From Telmatactis stephensoni (lineage: Eukaryota; Cnidaria; Anthozoa; Actiniaria; Isophelliidae): a DNA stretch of 64,000 bases. The DNA lies in the NCBI GenBank assembly GCA_029948255.1, contig JALIZF010001844.1, positions 124,001 to 188,000 on the forward strand, written 5' to 3'. Below, piece by piece: positions 45,923 through 57,242 of the stretch. The stretch's first letter is position 1; every line of letters begins with the position of its first letter. Both the position numbers and the translations under genes were made by a program. Under the pieces are notes generated by a model that saw only the letters and a program-made list of their open reading frames with translations, had not been told where the DNA came from and did not search any database.

Positions 45923-46209
45923 ATAGTCAATTGAAGAAACGTTGTCGGGTCTAAAAACATAGAAGCTGAGACCGAAATGGTGCCTGGGATGTGAATAATT
46001 ATATTCTGATTTATTCATTTACGTTTTCCCTTCGATGCAAAATGCTGAAAGCGTATGCAGGACCTGCGTTGGCGAGCCGTTTGGCTTTGGATTTTTATCG
46101 GTTGCAGCAAATAAATCAGAATATAATTATTCACCGATCCCATGCATCATGTCGGTCTCAGCTTCTATGTTTTTAGACCCGACAACGTAACGTTTTTTCA
46201 ATTGACTAT
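45923..46209. mobile_element. MITE inserted in the GPCR 3' flank
   Basis: ATAGTCAATTGAAGAAACG and TTTCAATTGACTAT are the ends, and GTCGGGTCTAAAAACATAG faces CTATGTTTTTAGACCCGAC. The flanking ACAC may be the target duplication. The paralogous flanks at about 50425 and 55400 read straight through (CACCTGTACATACA), so they give the empty site. Confidence 0.85.
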
Positions 46210-46403
46210 ACACTTGCATGATCATCGATAGATATAACATCTCATTGCTAGCGCTGATTATTAAATATAAGTTGTTAATAGTCTATGTTTTATAATTATG
46301 CTGTATTTAGATGATGCTATATAATCAGCGTATCAATAAATAATGTCCAATATCCAATGTGTTAGTTTATACGGTAGAATTTACAAGGGGACGCAGTATA
46401 TTG

Positions 46404-46473
46404 CTTTGGTTGCTTGGTTGCTTGGTTGCTTGGTTGCTTGGTTGCTTGGTTGCTTGGTTGCTTGGTTGCTTGG
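46404..46473. repeat. (GGTTGCTT)n octanucleotide array
   Basis: About nine units. It interrupts the GPCR 3' flank, which has no such array at the equivalent position in the copy near 55850. Confidence 0.95.
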
Positions 46474-46599
46474 TTAGATGGGCTGTCCAGGCACAGCACA
46501 TTTGGATCCCGTTATAATGCGGCTACGTACCGTTGGGCAAAAGAACCGGGGTTGGCCTTAGCTGAGCCGTTAAAGTTAAATAGCTGTCGTAGATAATAA

Positions 46600-48050
46600 C
46601 GAGGTGGCTTGTGTAGTTATAAACGAAAGCAGGGATTTGCGGCTAAACACACACACTACAAAAAAATGCGTGTCCATGAGGCCGAACTAAAGTAGAACAA
46701 ATCAGGTCGGCCTGACTTCAGTCAGTGTAAGTCCACTGATGTCAACTGACTGAATCACTCTAAAACGAGTACTACTAGAATGCTTTTGATTTAAACAGTC
46801 ATTATTCAGCTTCCTTTTATCATTCTTGTAAGTTGTGTATTCGAGATAACAATATTCATGAAAAAAAACGTTCTCGATTCTGATATGATTGGCTGAGAGC
46901 AGCGATGTTAATCGCTAATACGGCAGAAAAAAGGAATTTGCACTGCAGTGCAAATTACGAACGTAATTTCAGTCCAAATTAATGCACCAAACAAACAAAC
47001 AAAAACACAGAAATATCCATACGTTAATATATTTTCTGACTCGCTATATCGTTAGTATTTTTAGCGGGATTCTGTACCTCAAACGGCGCGCGTTGCCAAA
47101 TTTCCCGCCATTTAAACAAAAGCTATTGTTCAAAGTGAGTGAAGAGAAGCTTTCACAAATATACTGCAGTAAACTGGAGTTATCTGTGTATATATACCTC
47201 AGTGGATATGAACTAGTCTTTATTCTTATTTAATTGGGTGTCCATCGTTGTCAAGTGAAGAAGCCTAGACTATATCAGTCTTTACAAAAAAAAAAAAGAG
47301 CACAAAACTGCTGGACGTTCGAAAAGACGCGGGAGACGAAAGCGTAACGTTGGGATCACTGCAGCCTGATTAAGATGTCGTCAAAACTTCAAGAAGTCAC
47401 TCATGAACTTTTTTCAGTGTTTCTACAAGAAAAGCAAGTTTAAACATTGAGTTTTAACTTAGGATATGTATCAAAATAAAAGAAAATTACTTTTCATTCT
47501 GCTTTTTTGTACAAAGTAGCGCTCGGGTTGCAAAAATTAGCTTACGGCTGCTTTGTTTTGATGTGACAGCTAAACTAACATCGCTAGAGTTTACCTTTTA
47601 TAAGAGTAATAACCACATAGTTTGCTTCTCAACTTTTTTGGATGCCTAAAACTCCATAATTTCTGCGATTTCTCTTCGCTTTGAAGAATGCCATTATCTG
47701 CCTTTTTTTATTTTTTTTTGAAAACTACTCGGACGGACTCCCGTAAAATGAGTCCCGAGGGGGAGGGGGAATGGCAACTCAATACAGCATGATTTTCATG
47801 CTGTAATAACACCGGCATTACCTGACTGCAACTTCAACGTGACTGCAAGTTCAACATTTTTAAAGTTTGCAGTTTCCGGCAGAAAAAATTGCATAGTTTG
47901 TTGATGTTCAGTTAAAGAATATCTGACATGATTTTTTATGGTTTCACTACTTACTGCAGGCAATTCACACTTCCATTTATAAACATCTTGCAACAGACAG
48001 AGTGAGATGTACCGATTGTAAAAATAATAATGCAGACCTAGAAGATGATA
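46600..48050. other. Region between GPCR copies 1 and 2
   Basis: It holds words of the GPCR 5' flank (ATTATTCAGCTTCCTTTTAT near 46804; TATCTGACATGATTTTT near 47920), a TGATTGGCTGAGAGC repeat word near 46887, and the short GPCR relic at 47312. No intact gene is seen. ORFs here lack recognisable domains. Confidence 0.5.
47312..47383 (+). pseudogene. GPCR relic, third inner loop and start of TM6
   Basis: GAGACGAAAGCGTAACGTTG and GGGATCA...AAGATGTCGT match the ICL3/TM6 junction of the intact copy, with a roughly 10-base insertion between them. No other part of the gene is visible around it. Confidence 0.6.
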
Positions 48051-48270
48051 GACTTTGCTGACAAGATGTCAGTAAGGTTTCATTTATTCAACAATTACTA
48101 ATCCGGTTCCTTTAATAATTCTTGTAAGCTGTCCATCATACCAGCTGAAGCAAGAGTTATCACTCGGATAGAAACACTGAGTTTACTAGAATGACTCATA
48201 CGGGAAGGAAGAAGGAAGGAAGGATGAAACGAAGAAGGATAAAACGAAGGAAACTGTCGTTTTCTGTAGA

Positions 48271-48337
48271 AGCAAGGATGGTACAGTGCGCGGCCTTCAT
48301 TGCAAGAGGTCTGAGTTTGATTCCCCGCATCCTTGTT
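48271..48337 (+). mobile_element. tRNA-derived SINE head
   Basis: An A-box-like AAGGATGGTACAGTGCG and a B-box-like GGTCTGAGTTTGATTCCCC at tRNA-like spacing, flanked by AAGGAT and ATCCTTG that can pair as an acceptor stem. A related copy is at 52430-52492. Another, inverted and different in detail, is at 59351-59432. Confidence 0.55.
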
Positions 48338-48806
48338 TTGACTTCTTTCCATTCTGTGTAGCTATCAATTAGCTTTAAATAATATACCCGTAAAACGGAG
48401 CTATGTTGGATAGAGGTGAGTCCTATAAAGCCTACGATTTCCCCGCGCTTTCGAAGGAAAATATATCACTTTTACTTTCCCTTTGGCTTTAAGGAAAGTC
48501 TTAATTAACTATAACAATGACGTTCGAAGGCGGAAGTCATGGAATTAGTTATTAATAATATTATAAAGTTATTTTACTCGACTTTGTAGGTCTACATGAA
48601 TCATTCATTTCATTGGGCTGTTCTCATGTATAAAGTTAGTGCAATTATTCAATTAAAGGAGATGTCTGGTAACTGAATCGACACGCGAACTAAGCCGCAT
48701 AGTCCTATGAACTTTCACCGTTCATTCTTCCTTGCAATATCTGTTGCAAGGCAGCTTCAGTAAAACTTTCTGTCTAAATTAATTGCGTCAAGCAATGCGT
48801 CAAGTA

Positions 48807-49853
48807 ATGAATATCACGAGAAACTCAAGCCTCGGAAATGAAACTTTTTCCTCCAACATTTCATCATCAGAAGGGTTTGTTGCGCCATGGTTTAAAATCG
48901 TCCTGCCAGAAAGTGCAAAAATTGCATTCTCTGTCTCGTATAGCTTGGTGCTTGTGTTGTCGGTTGTTGGCAATGCATACATCATTGCTATCACTCTTCG
49001 TAACAAGGAAATGCATTCTACAGTAAATCATCTCATCGTCAACATGGCATCGTCAGACATAGTTGGCTCCGTTGTATATATATCTGCTCAACTGTCAAGG
49101 CTTGTTACACTTTCGAACGAATGGAGAGTAGCAGGAACTTTGGGGAACATCCTTTGCAAGGTCATTCCATTTATTGTAAATGTTTGTTGTTGTATCCATT
49201 TTAAGCAATGTGGCTATCGGACTAGATCGTTTCTTTGCTGTTGTTTTCCCGATGAAGCCCATCCCACGATTCCTCAAAAATCGTACAGTTCTTCCAGCAA
49301 TCTGGTTCATTGCCGTAGCTATGTTTGCGATCAACTTATTCATCTACGAATTGATTCCCTGCTATAGTGTGAACATATGCACCGTAAAATGGCCAGAAAG
49401 CGTTGACAGAATCAAGGCAGAAACCATCCGCTTCCTAACAATTGTCATTGCTTATTTCGTCGCACCGTTGATCATCATTACATCACTGTATCTAGCCATT
49501 GCTTGTACCATCAAACGACAGAAACTACCCGAACAGCAATCGACGGACTTCCAAAAGAGGAGACGAAAGCGTAACATTGGGATCATCAAGATGTCGTTCA
49601 CAATCGTGGTGTGCTTTTTTGCCTGTTGGTTTCAGTATCATGTCCTCCTTATTATGGAACATTTAGTGTGGAAAGGAGCTATCCCAGCTGTGCAATCGCG
49701 CCCTTTTACCACCTCTTGAAGCACTGTTCCTTAACTATTGTCTACGTTAGTTTCTTCACCAATCCGTTGATTTGTTTCACCTTCAGCAGTAATTATCGTA
49801 AATACCTGAAGAAGACTTTCCCATTCAACCTCTTCTCATCAAACCGCGCCTAA
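48807..49853 (+). pseudogene. Class A GPCR, copy 2, two compensating frameshifts
   Basis: It is collinear with copy 1 from MNITRNSSLGNETF to the C-terminus. A 2-base loss near 49185 (start of TM3) throws the frame, and a 2-base gain near 49707 (outer loop before TM7) restores it, leaving TM3 to TM6 out of frame between. Intervening codons still read DRF, the TM5 proline and TNPLICF in their proper frames. A 12-base duplication of GCGTCAAGCAAT sits just before the start, adding a second possible ATG at 48795. It is probably a recent pseudogene. Confidence 0.88.
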
Positions 49854-50509
49854 ATTGGTCTGAATGACAATACAAGTCGAGAAAAGCATGCGCAAATCTT
49901 ACAAATGACTTTTTCTCTGTGTGTATATATTTTACTAGAAGATAGCGAAGAAATTTATAGACAATCGCTGTGAATTAAGCTACTAAAACCTTCTTTGCTG
50001 TTCCAAGTTTAAGAACTCAGAGATAAATCTAAAAACTAAAAAGGACTGTAGGGCAGTCATTAACATGTATATCATGGAACCTTACTGCAATTAGAAGATT
50101 TTGAAGGACGAAATGGAACAGTAAAAAACTGAAGCTAGTAAACTAAAGAAGAAAAAAGTGATTTTGTAGGCGTGTTAGAATCGAATGCAAAATTGTCAGT
50201 ATCTATATATATATTTAGTAAAATTGACAAATTAGAACGCAAAAATAAGCTGATGTAAAATACTAAACTATTCATATTCTCATCGTTTTATCGATCTTTT
50301 TCTGCCATTAATTATCAACATGGAATGTTCTAGACTGTTCCTGACAACTGAGTTAAAACAAGACCAACGTGGTTCGTTAGTATCTATAATCAAATGATCA
50401 TTCAGTTTAGTGTTTTATTTCACCTGTACATACACGATCATCGATATATATAACATCTCATTGGTAATTTATTGAATAAAAGTTGTTATTCTTTATTTTA
50501 TGTTGCATC

Positions 50510-50633
50510 AAGAGACCATAATTCTAAGAGAGCGAAACGGCGCCAATTAATTCCTGTTACTAAAATACCTCAAGGCAGGCACATTGCGTAGACATCAATA
50601 CCAGTTTCGCTGTCTCTTAGTATTGTGGTCTTT
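50510..50633. repeat. Inverted repeat, AAGAGACCATAAT ends
   Basis: AAGAGACCATAATTCTAAGA faces TCTTAGTATTGTGGTCTTTT. Similar arms occur in the tandem duplication (near 30617 and 31944) and a partial word near 41640. Confidence 0.7.
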
Positions 50634-50763
50634 TACTTGCATTTAATCATATGTTAGTTGTTGCTCAATCAGCAATATATAAATACAATGTTCAAGGTTA
50701 CAGTTTATATCCTAAAGTTAACTCAGTAAACTTAGATACTGAATTTTGTATTCTTTTGTTATT

Positions 50764-50870
50764 TTAATTTATTGTTTGATTGTTTGTTTGTTTGTTCGCT
50801 TTTTGTTTGTTTGTTTGTTTGTTTGTTTGTTTGTTTGTTTGTTTGTTTTTGTTTGTTTGTTTCTTTGTTT
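50764..50870. repeat. (GTTT)n microsatellite
   Basis: TTTGTTTGTTTG array. The Lys/Thr/Asn ORF on the minus strand is an artefact of it. Confidence 0.95.
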
Positions 50871-51164
50871 GCTGCTGTTTGATTTCTTGGATGTATCACA
50901 TTTTCGGTGAGTATTTCAGTTTTCCTAGCTTTAAACTTCAAATTTCTTCTTAAACATCTTGTAAAATCATTTCTTTATTAGTGAACCTCACTACCTTAGA
51001 AGTCACGAATCGAAATCGTTGGAACTAAAGCTTGTAAAGCTTGTAAAATATTAAACGGATCGTATCGACGAGAAGAGTTCACAGAGTTGTATATTCCATT
51101 CAGTTCATTCAATGTTTATGGTATTATTTGCTTGATGTGTCCGAACGCAAAATGCCACTTACAG

Positions 51165-51250
51165 CTGTTGTTGTTGTTGTTGTGTTGTGGGGGTGGGGGG
51201 TGGGGGGTGGGGGTGGGGTGGGGGGGGGGGTGGGGGGGTGGTGGGAGGCA
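51165..51250. repeat. GTT then GGGGTGGGG array
   Basis: (GTT)n turns into a long run of GGGG blocks separated by single T. On the plus strand this could form G-quadruplexes (inference). Confidence 0.9.
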
Positions 51251-51909
51251 GGGATGGAGTCAATTTCTATAATTAGAAGTAATCCCCTCTAATTGACAGC
51301 TTGAATATAGAAGAGCATGTTATTTGAAGATGAATTTTGAAACTACAATTTCGCCTCTAGTTTTTGTAAAGGTTCGTAACAAATGTGGCAAAAATGACGA
51401 TAAAGAGAACAGATATACTAGAATTGTCTACTGTTTTGATTTGTCCCAAATGTCAATAGAACTAACAAAAAAAGGGGGCTACACGAATATCAGGGATCGT
51501 ATTTTAAAGTCAAGGAAAGCCCTCATGCCAACATTTTTGCATATATTTGCTTGCAAAAATACCGCATCACGTGATCATCAATGTGAATAAAATGTAATTT
51601 GCTGTAAGATAAGGCACGAAATTGACGAAAATTATTGTTTTGCCAGCACGAATCCGAAGATTTGGCAGAGTTGCGGTGCACTGGGGGAGCGGAGAGAGAC
51701 AGACAGAGAGACGTCAGAGAGAAGTATTTTGATTCAGTCTACTGTGAGTCAACGATGCCCCGAAGTCATTTCATTTCGTTTGTTCAATTTGTTTGTTGTT
51801 TGTTTATTTGTTTGTTCCATAACTATCAATAATATTTAGATACTTTTCAGCGTATATATAGTTTGCGATTTTAAGGTTGCAGCATAGCATGGTAGAGGTA
51901 CACGTTTCG
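51251..51909. other. No recognised gene
   Basis: An 88-codon ORF (51324-51590) and a 65-codon ORF (51635-51832) show no recognisable domain or paralogue in the window. The region lies between GPCR copy 2 and the next fragment. Confidence 0.4.
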
Positions 51910-52178
51910 ATGTCGTTCACAATCGTGGCGTGCTTTTTTGTCCGCTGCCGGTTTTCATACATGCAATGCGTTGGTCTTTTTGAAGGGATTAGTGTGGGAC
52001 TTTGGTATTCCAGCCGAAATCGCGCCTTTTTACGGCCTCTTGGTAGAATGTTCCATGATTATTGCTCAAGTTAGTTTGCTTTACCAATCCGTTGATTTGT
52101 TTCACCTTCAGCAGAAATTATCGTAAATACCTGAAGAAGACTTTCCCATTCAACTTCTTCTCATCGAACCGCATCTAA
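51910..52178 (+). pseudogene. GPCR fragment, TM6 to C-terminus
   Basis: It opens with MSFTIVACFF of TM6 and closes with LICFTFSRNYRKYLKKTFPF in another frame, followed by a stop after FFSSNRI. The frame changes at least once between. Nothing of TM1-TM5 precedes it, so this copy was truncated by rearrangement. Confidence 0.85.
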
Positions 52179-52429
52179 TGGTTCTGAATTAGTGAAGAAA
52201 AAAAAAACAAGAAAATCAAATCCTATGTATATACTTTACTAGAAGATAGCGAATCGCTGGGAATTAAAGTATCGCAAATCAGAAAACATTATTGTTCTTC
52301 GAGAACCTTAGTCGATTCTTTTTTTCTGCATTTAGCATAGAAAATACTAAAATGATCCGTCATTTTTCTAGGCGTGTTGGCCGGAATGGAAAACTGCCGA
52401 TTGCTCGATCGATGTTAAACATTGAACGG

Positions 52430-52492
52430 AGAATGCGCGGCCTTCTATGCAAGAGGTCTGAGTTTGGTTCCCCGCATCCTTGTTTCAACTTC
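52430..52492 (+). mobile_element. tRNA-derived SINE head, second copy
   Basis: ATGCGCGGCCTTCTATGCAA and GAGGTCTGAGTTTGGTTCCC followed by GCATCCTTGTTTCAACTTC match 48271-48337 and the sequence after it. Its position relative to GPCR copies suggests it moved with the duplicated 5' flank. Confidence 0.5.
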
Positions 52493-52749
52493 TTTCCATT
52501 CTGTGTAGTTTCAATTAGCTTAAAAATACTCTTAATACGGATCTCTGTTAGAGAGGTGAGCCCTGTAGAGCAAACCATCTCCCCGCGCTTTCGAAAGAAA
52601 ATATATCACTTTTACTCTCCCTTTGGGTATAAAGGCCCACTTGGATGAAAATCGGTGAAAATTGGAAACTGATTACCTCTATATGAAAATTAATGTAGCT
52701 AAATAACTAGCTAAACTCCAACAAAAATCTACATTCTTTTATTTAACAT

Positions 52750-53016
52750 AATCTAATTACAATGATGTTTGAAGGCGGAAGTCATGGAATTAGTTATTAA
52801 TAATATTATAGATTTATTTTACTCGACTTTGTAGGACTACATGAACCATTTATGAAGCATTTTATTGGGCTGTTCTCATATGAAGTTAGTGCAATTATTC
52901 ATATTAAAGATGTGTATTGGTAAATCCACACGCAGCCTAAGCCTCATAATCGCGTGAGCTTTCACCATATTCATAGTGAACTTCATTATTGACTATTTCA
53001 TAGTGTCACTGAAGCA
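52750..53016. other. GPCR 5' flank, duplicate of 48500-48800
   Basis: GGCGGAAGTCATGGAATTAG, TTTTACTCGACTTTGTAGG and TTGGGCTGTTCTCAT occur in the same order at 48530-48625 and 52774-52880, so a second copy of the upstream region leads into the N-terminal fragment at 53017. Confidence 0.8.
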
Positions 53017-53107
53017 ATGAATATCACGAGAAACTCAAGCCTAGGGAATGAAAGTTTTCCTCAAATATTTCATCGTCAGAAGAGTTTGTTGCGCCATGGT
53101 TAATCGG
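53017..53107 (+). pseudogene. GPCR fragment, first 30 codons only
   Basis: ATGAATATCACGAGAAACTC through GCGCCATGGTTAATCGG is the N-terminus of the copy-3 type. It then breaks abruptly into unrelated sequence and, from about 53140, into another copy of the upstream flank. This is the expected trace of an unequal exchange or deletion. Confidence 0.88.
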
Positions 53108-53610
53108 CCTATTATTATCATTATTGTTGTTATTAGTCATTGTTCGTGTGTATTGAAGCGAGTTCAGGAAATTAAAGGTCTATTAAGTTTGTAGTTTCCA
53201 GCAGAAAATGAAAATAAAATGTAATGTTAAATGTACTGAAAAGAATATCTGGATATTTTTAGTTTCAACACAATTTCAGTTAAGGTGGTTCCTCGATTTC
53301 ATTTTTTAAAAACATCCTGAGACAAAGATAAAGTGTAGATTGACCATCATTGGTCAAAATTGAGGATACTGACGATGATGACGTATGATGACAATATGTC
53401 AGTAAAGTTTCATTTATTCCACAATAATTATTCAGGTTCCTTTAAGAATTCCTGTACATGTAAGTTGTATATATAACATATCAAGCAAGAGTCATCATTT
53501 GGTAAATCTATTCAGCCTGAACTGCCCCCATTTGGACTTCCATCTGCATTCATTCATTTTGCATTCAAGTTTTCCTAAAACGTTTTGACTAAACTTTATA
53601 GTGTTAAGCA

Positions 53611-54650
53611 ATGAATATTACGAGAAACTCAAGCTTCGGGAATGAAACTTTTTCCTCCAACATTTCATCATCAGAAGAGTTTGTTGCGCCATGGTTAATC
53701 GTCCTCCCAGAAAGTGCAAGAATTGCATTCATGTCCTCGTATACCTTGGTGCTGCTGTTGTCGATTGTTGGCAATGCATACATCATTGCTATCGTTCTTC
53801 GTAACAAAGAAATGCATTCTATAGTCAATTATCACATCGTCAACATGGCACTGTCTGACATCGTTGGCTCCATTGCTATTATACCTGTTTACCTCTCATG
53901 GCTGATTACCCTTTCGAATGAATATAGAGTAGCAGGAACTTTGGGGAACATCCTTTGCAAAGCTCATATATTCATAATAGATGTTTGTGTTGCTGTATCC
54001 ATTTTAAGTAATGTGGCTGTCGGATTAGATCGTTTCTTTGCTGTTGTTTTTCCAATGAAGCCCAGTCCACGATTCCTTAAAAATCGTATAGCTCTTCCTG
54101 TAATCTGGTTCACTGCGATGGCACTGTTTACCATCGACTTATTCACCTACCAACTGGTTCGCTACTATAGTGTGAACGTATGCACCTTGAAAAGGTCGGA
54201 AAGTGTTGACGGAATCCCGGCACAAACCAAGCGCTACCTAATAATCCGCATTGCTTACTTCGTCGCACCGTTGATCATCATTACATCACTGTATCTAGCC
54301 ATTGCTTGTAGCATCAAACGACAGAATCTACCCGAACAGCAATCGACGGACTTCCAAAAGAGGAGACGAAAGTGTAACAGTGGGATCATCAAGATGTCGT
54401 TCACAATCGTGGCGTGCTTTTATGGCTGCTGGATTCAATATCACGCCTTCCTTTCTCTGACATATTTGGTGTGGAAACGAGCTATCCCAGCTGCAATCGC
54501 GCCCTTTTACCGCCTCTTGGAGCAATGTTCCATGATTATTCTCTCCCTGTTCTCTCCGTTAGTTTCTTCACCAATCCGTTGATTTGTTTCACCTTCAGCA
54601 GTAATTATCGTAAATACCTGAAGAAGACTTTTCCATTCAACCTCTTCTAA
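53611..54650 (+). pseudogene. Class A GPCR, copy 3, frame broken before TM7
   Basis: The frame is open from 53611 to 54582 (323 codons) through TM1 to TM6, with DRF, a CWIQYH variant of CWxP and VAPLIIITSLYL in TM5. Near 54545 an indel shifts the frame, so TM7 (FFTNPLICFTFSSNYRKYL) is read in another frame and ends with a stop at 54648. The unshifted product would lack a proper seventh helix. Alternatively a receptor missing TM7 is made. Copy 4 shares several substitutions with this one (PWLIVLPESARIAF). Confidence 0.82.
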
Positions 54651-54691
54651 TCAAACCGTGCCTAATGGTTCTGCCGAATATCAATTGAAGA

Positions 54692-54867
54692 CTACACGAA
54701 AAACATGACTGAAAGAAAAAGCAAATCCCTTTAATGACTATGCATATACTTAACAAGAAGGCATCCAGGACATTTAAAGCTTTAAATGTCCTGGATGCCT
54801 TCTTGTTAAGTATATGCATAGTCATTAAAGGGATTTGCTTTTTCTTTCAGTCATGTTTTTCGTGTAG
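54692..54867. repeat. Perfect spacerless palindrome, 88-bp arms
   Basis: CTACACGAAAAACATGACTG opens it and CAGTCATGTTTTTCGTGTAG closes it. The centre is AAAGCTTT, between 54779 and 54780. By eye the arms match at every position. The left arm follows the stop codon of GPCR copy 3 by about 40 bases and belongs to its 3' flank, so the right arm is an inverted copy of that flank. Confidence 0.95.
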
Positions 54868-55029
54868 ATATTCGAAAGGATTAAGGAACTCAAATTTAAA
54901 AGTCTTTGGCAATGTTTAAGAAGTCAGATGAAAATAAATAGAGAGAAAACAGAAACTCGACTAAAGGCCTACAGCGTCTAGACGGGGGAAATAGTTGTTG
55001 TAACTAATATAATTGTTATCGATAGAACC

Positions 55030-55132
55030 GATTTCGTATGACGGTACGCCCGTACGGTATGGTTACCACAGGATTTTCGAATTTTTTCTAGACATTCAGG
55101 CACAGCGCGGTAAGTTGCCCAATCATATAAAA
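55030..55132. repeat. MITE-like element, ATTTCGTATGACGG end
   Basis: GATTTCGTATGACGGTACG on the left and CAATCATATAAAAAC on the right, with ACGGTATGGTTACC inside, match the 27637-27761 family in inverted order. Confidence 0.55.
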
Positions 55133-55449
55133 ACTGCTCTTAATTAGAAAACGGATCTTTTTAGGCTTGATAGAAGACAAAACTTGTCTATTTAGAAAAT
55201 AAATTGACAAATAATAACGCAAAAATACTGAGGTCATGTTAAATATTAAGCTAATAATATTCCTATTCTTTATCGGTCTTTTCTGTAATTCTCAACATGA
55301 AATATTCAAGAAATACTTTTCTTCACGTGTTAAGATAGAGCAGCGTGTCCTGTTAGAATATATAATCAAATGATCATTCAGTTTAGTGTTTTATTTCACC
55401 TGTACATACATGATCCTCAATAGATATAACATCTCATTGCTAGATTATT

Positions 55450-55728
55450 AATAACAATTATAACATAGCTACAATCTTACGCGCGCTCTGATTGGCCAGA
55501 AAGCTATGAACTATTTGCCCATGGGCTGCACTGCGCGCGCTCTATCTTCGTCATCGTCTTTTTCAAATTGTTCGTTTTTAAGATGGCGACACATATAACG
55601 CGCGCTCTGACTGGCTGAAAAATCTACGCCTCGTGCCACTCTTACCTTTGTTAATCGTTCTTTATATTTTCTCTCGTGCGTCTATAACGCCATGGGCGCG
55701 CGGCTTTCTGTTGTCTAATTGATAAGTT
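55450..55728. mobile_element. Insertion in the third GPCR 3' flank with GCGCGCTCTGATTGG words
   Basis: Compared with the copy-1 flank near 46260-46280, the sequence between ATTATTAA and AAGTTGTTAATAG is interrupted here by about 280 bp. It has GCGCGCTCTGATTGGCC, GCGCGCTCTGACTGGCTG and an ATGGCGACAC word. The exact ends are uncertain. Confidence 0.6.
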
Positions 55729-55857
55729 GTTAATAGTATTCTCTGTTTTATAATTATATGTTGTATTTAGATGATGCTATATAATCAGGTTATCAATAAA
55801 TTTCCAATATCCAATGTGGTATTTTATGTGGTAGAATTACAAGGGGACGCAGTATTT

Positions 55858-56457
55858 AACACTTATTGACTGGGACCGAGGGAAACAGTATGTTTTGTGG
55901 TCCCCAGACCGCCAATGTTTCCCGAGGCGGAGCCGAGGGAAACATTGGCGGTCGAGGGACCACAAAACATACTGCTTTCCCAAGGTCCCAGTCAATAAGT
56001 GTTTTGTTATATACCAACTATCAAAGAACAAAATAAAATGCACGCAAAACGTCGCTGCCTACAGTTAAACTTTTTAATCAAAATCCACACAAAACTCGGA
56101 CCTTTTTTCACACATAGTTTTTCGAAGAATTGTTGCAGCTCTTTTGGTGACATTCCTGGTTGGTTATCATCTTTTTCTCGGAATAAATGTTGTATATTGG
56201 TCTTAAAAGTTTGAAAATAAACACGAGTTTTGCCACATGCATGCCCGAATGAATGAATTTGTAAACGCGCGCTGCCAAAAGCGCGCCTTCAAAGATCAAT
56301 CAACTTCCGGTTTTGTTATTACCGGTCAATAAAACTCACTGTTGCCCGCTGAGAGTTGTTGGTGGGGAAACAGCAAAATTTGTTGACGTTCACGTGATGC
56401 GCTCTCGCCCAATCAGAGCACGGAAAAAATTGACTTTGACAGTTGGTATATAACAAA
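55858..56457. repeat. Pair of adjoining inverted repeats
   Basis: 55858-56003: ACACTTATTGACTGGGACC faces GGTCCCAGTCAATAAGTGT, and inside AAACAGTATGTTTTGTGG faces CCACAAAACATACTG. 56004-56457: GTTATATACCAACT faces AGTTGGTATATAAC, with CCAATCAGAGCACGG near the right end. Confidence 0.8.
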
Positions 56458-57242
56458 TTGCTTTGTTTGTTTTGTTTTGTTTGTTTGTTTGTTTGTTTGA
56501 CGTCTTTAATATTAGCACTGAGTATTTTAATTCTCTTGATACCTTGAAGAAAAGTTTTAATATTCAAATTTGCTTTACTTTCTCCTTCAATGATATGTTT
56601 TTTTCGTAAAAGCTATAGTTCAGTCGGGCCGGCAGAAATAAAATCGCGATCAACTTCTCGCCCATGTTGTGGATTGTTGCATTCGTTGAAATTTCCTGGG
56701 GTTTTTAGTGTTTATGGTAATTAGTATGTTTATCTCATGCGCTAGAGAAAATTAAACTCGATCGTGTTTGCAATGTGTGAGGTTTTCGGTAATTGCTCGA
56801 GTCGCTCTCTCTTAAAATCAAAAGTCATCAGTTACCAATCGTTTTAGATTTGCCTGAATTTATTAACATATATTATGAAGATTTCCTCGTACATTAATTG
56901 ATGTATGCATATATGTTTGCTTGTTACGTAAACAAGTATGAATTTTCTCTTTGATCGTATATGATTTTGTAGGTAGAAATCTTTCTTTCAAGATACGGTA
57001 TGTTTTCTGTTTGTACATCGCAAAAGGTGTCAAATTCTTTGATGTTTTTTCTGCCCAAAGCAATGTTAGTTGCCACATAGTGGAGTGAGGCATTTTTCAC
57101 AGTATTTAGGGACCGGTCATTATTTATATATCGCCTGGGGGGGTGCGGAGGATTTATTAACAGCGCCATAAAATTTAACAGATTCCCCCCTTCAGTATCA
57201 TAATATTGCAGTGATCCCCCCTCTTATGTATGGAAAACTTAA

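Larger units (their letters stand above)
44652..46400. other. 3' flank of GPCR copy 1, shared with the other copies
   Basis: Words such as GAAGATTTTGAAGGACGAAA (44887; also 50094), GATCATTCAGTTTAGTGTTT (45888; also 50397 and 55372) and ATTTAGATGATGCTATATAA (46307; also 55768) show that the duplicated unit extends about 1.7 kb downstream of the gene. MITE insertions at 45011-45425 and 45923-46209 and the repeats at 45444-45634 interrupt it. Confidence 0.75.

Noticed and set aside
51324..51590. 88-codon ORF between GPCR copies
   Set aside because: No domain or paralogue, and the surrounding sequence is repeat-rich.
54637..54919. Two identical 61-62-codon ORFs on opposite strands
   Set aside because: They read the same sequence through the two arms of the perfect palindrome.
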